From Actinomycetes bacterium (GTDB lineage Bacteria; Actinomycetota; Humimicrobiia; Humimicrobiales; Humimicrobiaceae): DNA of 5,635 nucleotides. Location of the stretch: contig JAUWCR010000103.1 of assembly GCA_030609215.1 (NCBI GenBank), positions 1 to 5,635 on the forward strand, written 5' to 3'. The notes below the pieces were generated by a model. It was not told the DNA's origin. It saw only the letters and a list, made by a program, of their open reading frames with translations, and did not search any database. Shown piece by piece: positions 5,442 to 5,635 of the stretch (the stretch's first letter is position 1; every line of letters starts with the position of its first letter). The translations under genes and the position numbers were made by a program.

Positions 5442-5635
5442 TGGCATTAAGAAATAAAATTCTTGGAAAATTAGGAGAAAAGATAGCTGAAAATCATTTA
5501 ATCAAGTCAGGTTATATTATTGAGTGTAAAAATTTTAGATGTAAATTTGGAGAGGTAGATATTATTGCTAAAAAGGATAATAATTTAATATTTATAGAAG
5601 TAAAGACAAGAACAAGTAAAAGTTATGGTTATCCT
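5441..5635 (+). CDS. yraN: YraN/UPF0102 family protein, nuclease-like fold (5' part; 3' end outside window)
   Basis: The first 65 residues of a protein whose family is usually about 110-130 residues are visible; the window ends inside the gene. The family has the restriction-endonuclease-like fold and is sometimes described as a Holliday-junction-resolvase-related nuclease, but its cellular role is not settled. Motifs seen are GKLGEKIAENHL (9-20), the NFRCKFGEVDII stretch (31-42) with Asp40, and FIEVKTRTS (51-59), where Glu53 and Lys55 complete a D...ExK nuclease-type signature. The start shares the final A of the rnhB stop codon. Adjacency of rnhB and yraN is common in Bacillota and supports the identification. 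Confidence 0.92.
   Translation, partial: MALRNKILGKLGEKIAENHLIKSGYIIECKNFRCKFGEVDIIAKKDNNLIFIEVKTRTSKSYGYP

Overview
This window is a conserved bacterial housekeeping cluster read entirely on the + strand. It has ten genes: ftsY (3' part), ffh, rpsP, khpA, rimM, trmD, rplS, lepB, rnhB and yraN (5' part). The sequence is very AT-rich (about 30% GC by eye). The gene order, the short single-anchor signal peptidase and the mixed ATG/TTG/GTG starts suggest a low-GC Bacillota-type bacterium (Clostridia/Halanaerobiales-like). Another AT-rich phylum with similar synteny cannot be excluded, and no species can be named from the sequence.

Layout. 1-505 is the GTPase end of FtsY, the SRP receptor. 555-1883 is Ffh, the SRP GTPase that binds signal peptides. 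The two paralogous GTPases are adjacent, with no ylxM-like gene between them. The 78-base gap at 1884-1961 holds a near-consensus housekeeping promoter (TTTACA, 17-base spacer, TATAAT) just upstream of rpsP, so the rest is probably a transcription unit with its own start. That unit holds a ribosome and tRNA block: bS16, the KH RNA-binding protein KhpA, the 30S maturation factor RimM, the tRNA m1G37 methyltransferase TrmD and bL19. It is followed by signal peptidase I, RNase HII and the YraN family. The last three genes are joined by two one-base TAATG stop/start overlaps.

Together the genes cover protein export (targeting by Ffh and FtsY, signal-peptide removal by LepB), ribosome assembly and decoding fidelity (bS16, RimM, TrmD, bL19, KhpA) and nucleic-acid upkeep (RNase HII, YraN). 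There is no mobile element, CRISPR array, RNA gene or convincing intrinsic terminator. No stretch over 300 bases lacks a gene; the longest gap is the 78-base one before rpsP.

I found no undescribed system. The points worth a second look are modest: the internal promoter, an A9 run in rimM where slippage in either direction hits a stop within a few codons, a methionine-poor Ffh M domain, several genes with no visible Shine-Dalgarno, a small T/G repeat before rplS, and the absence of ylxM and rbgA from their frequent positions.
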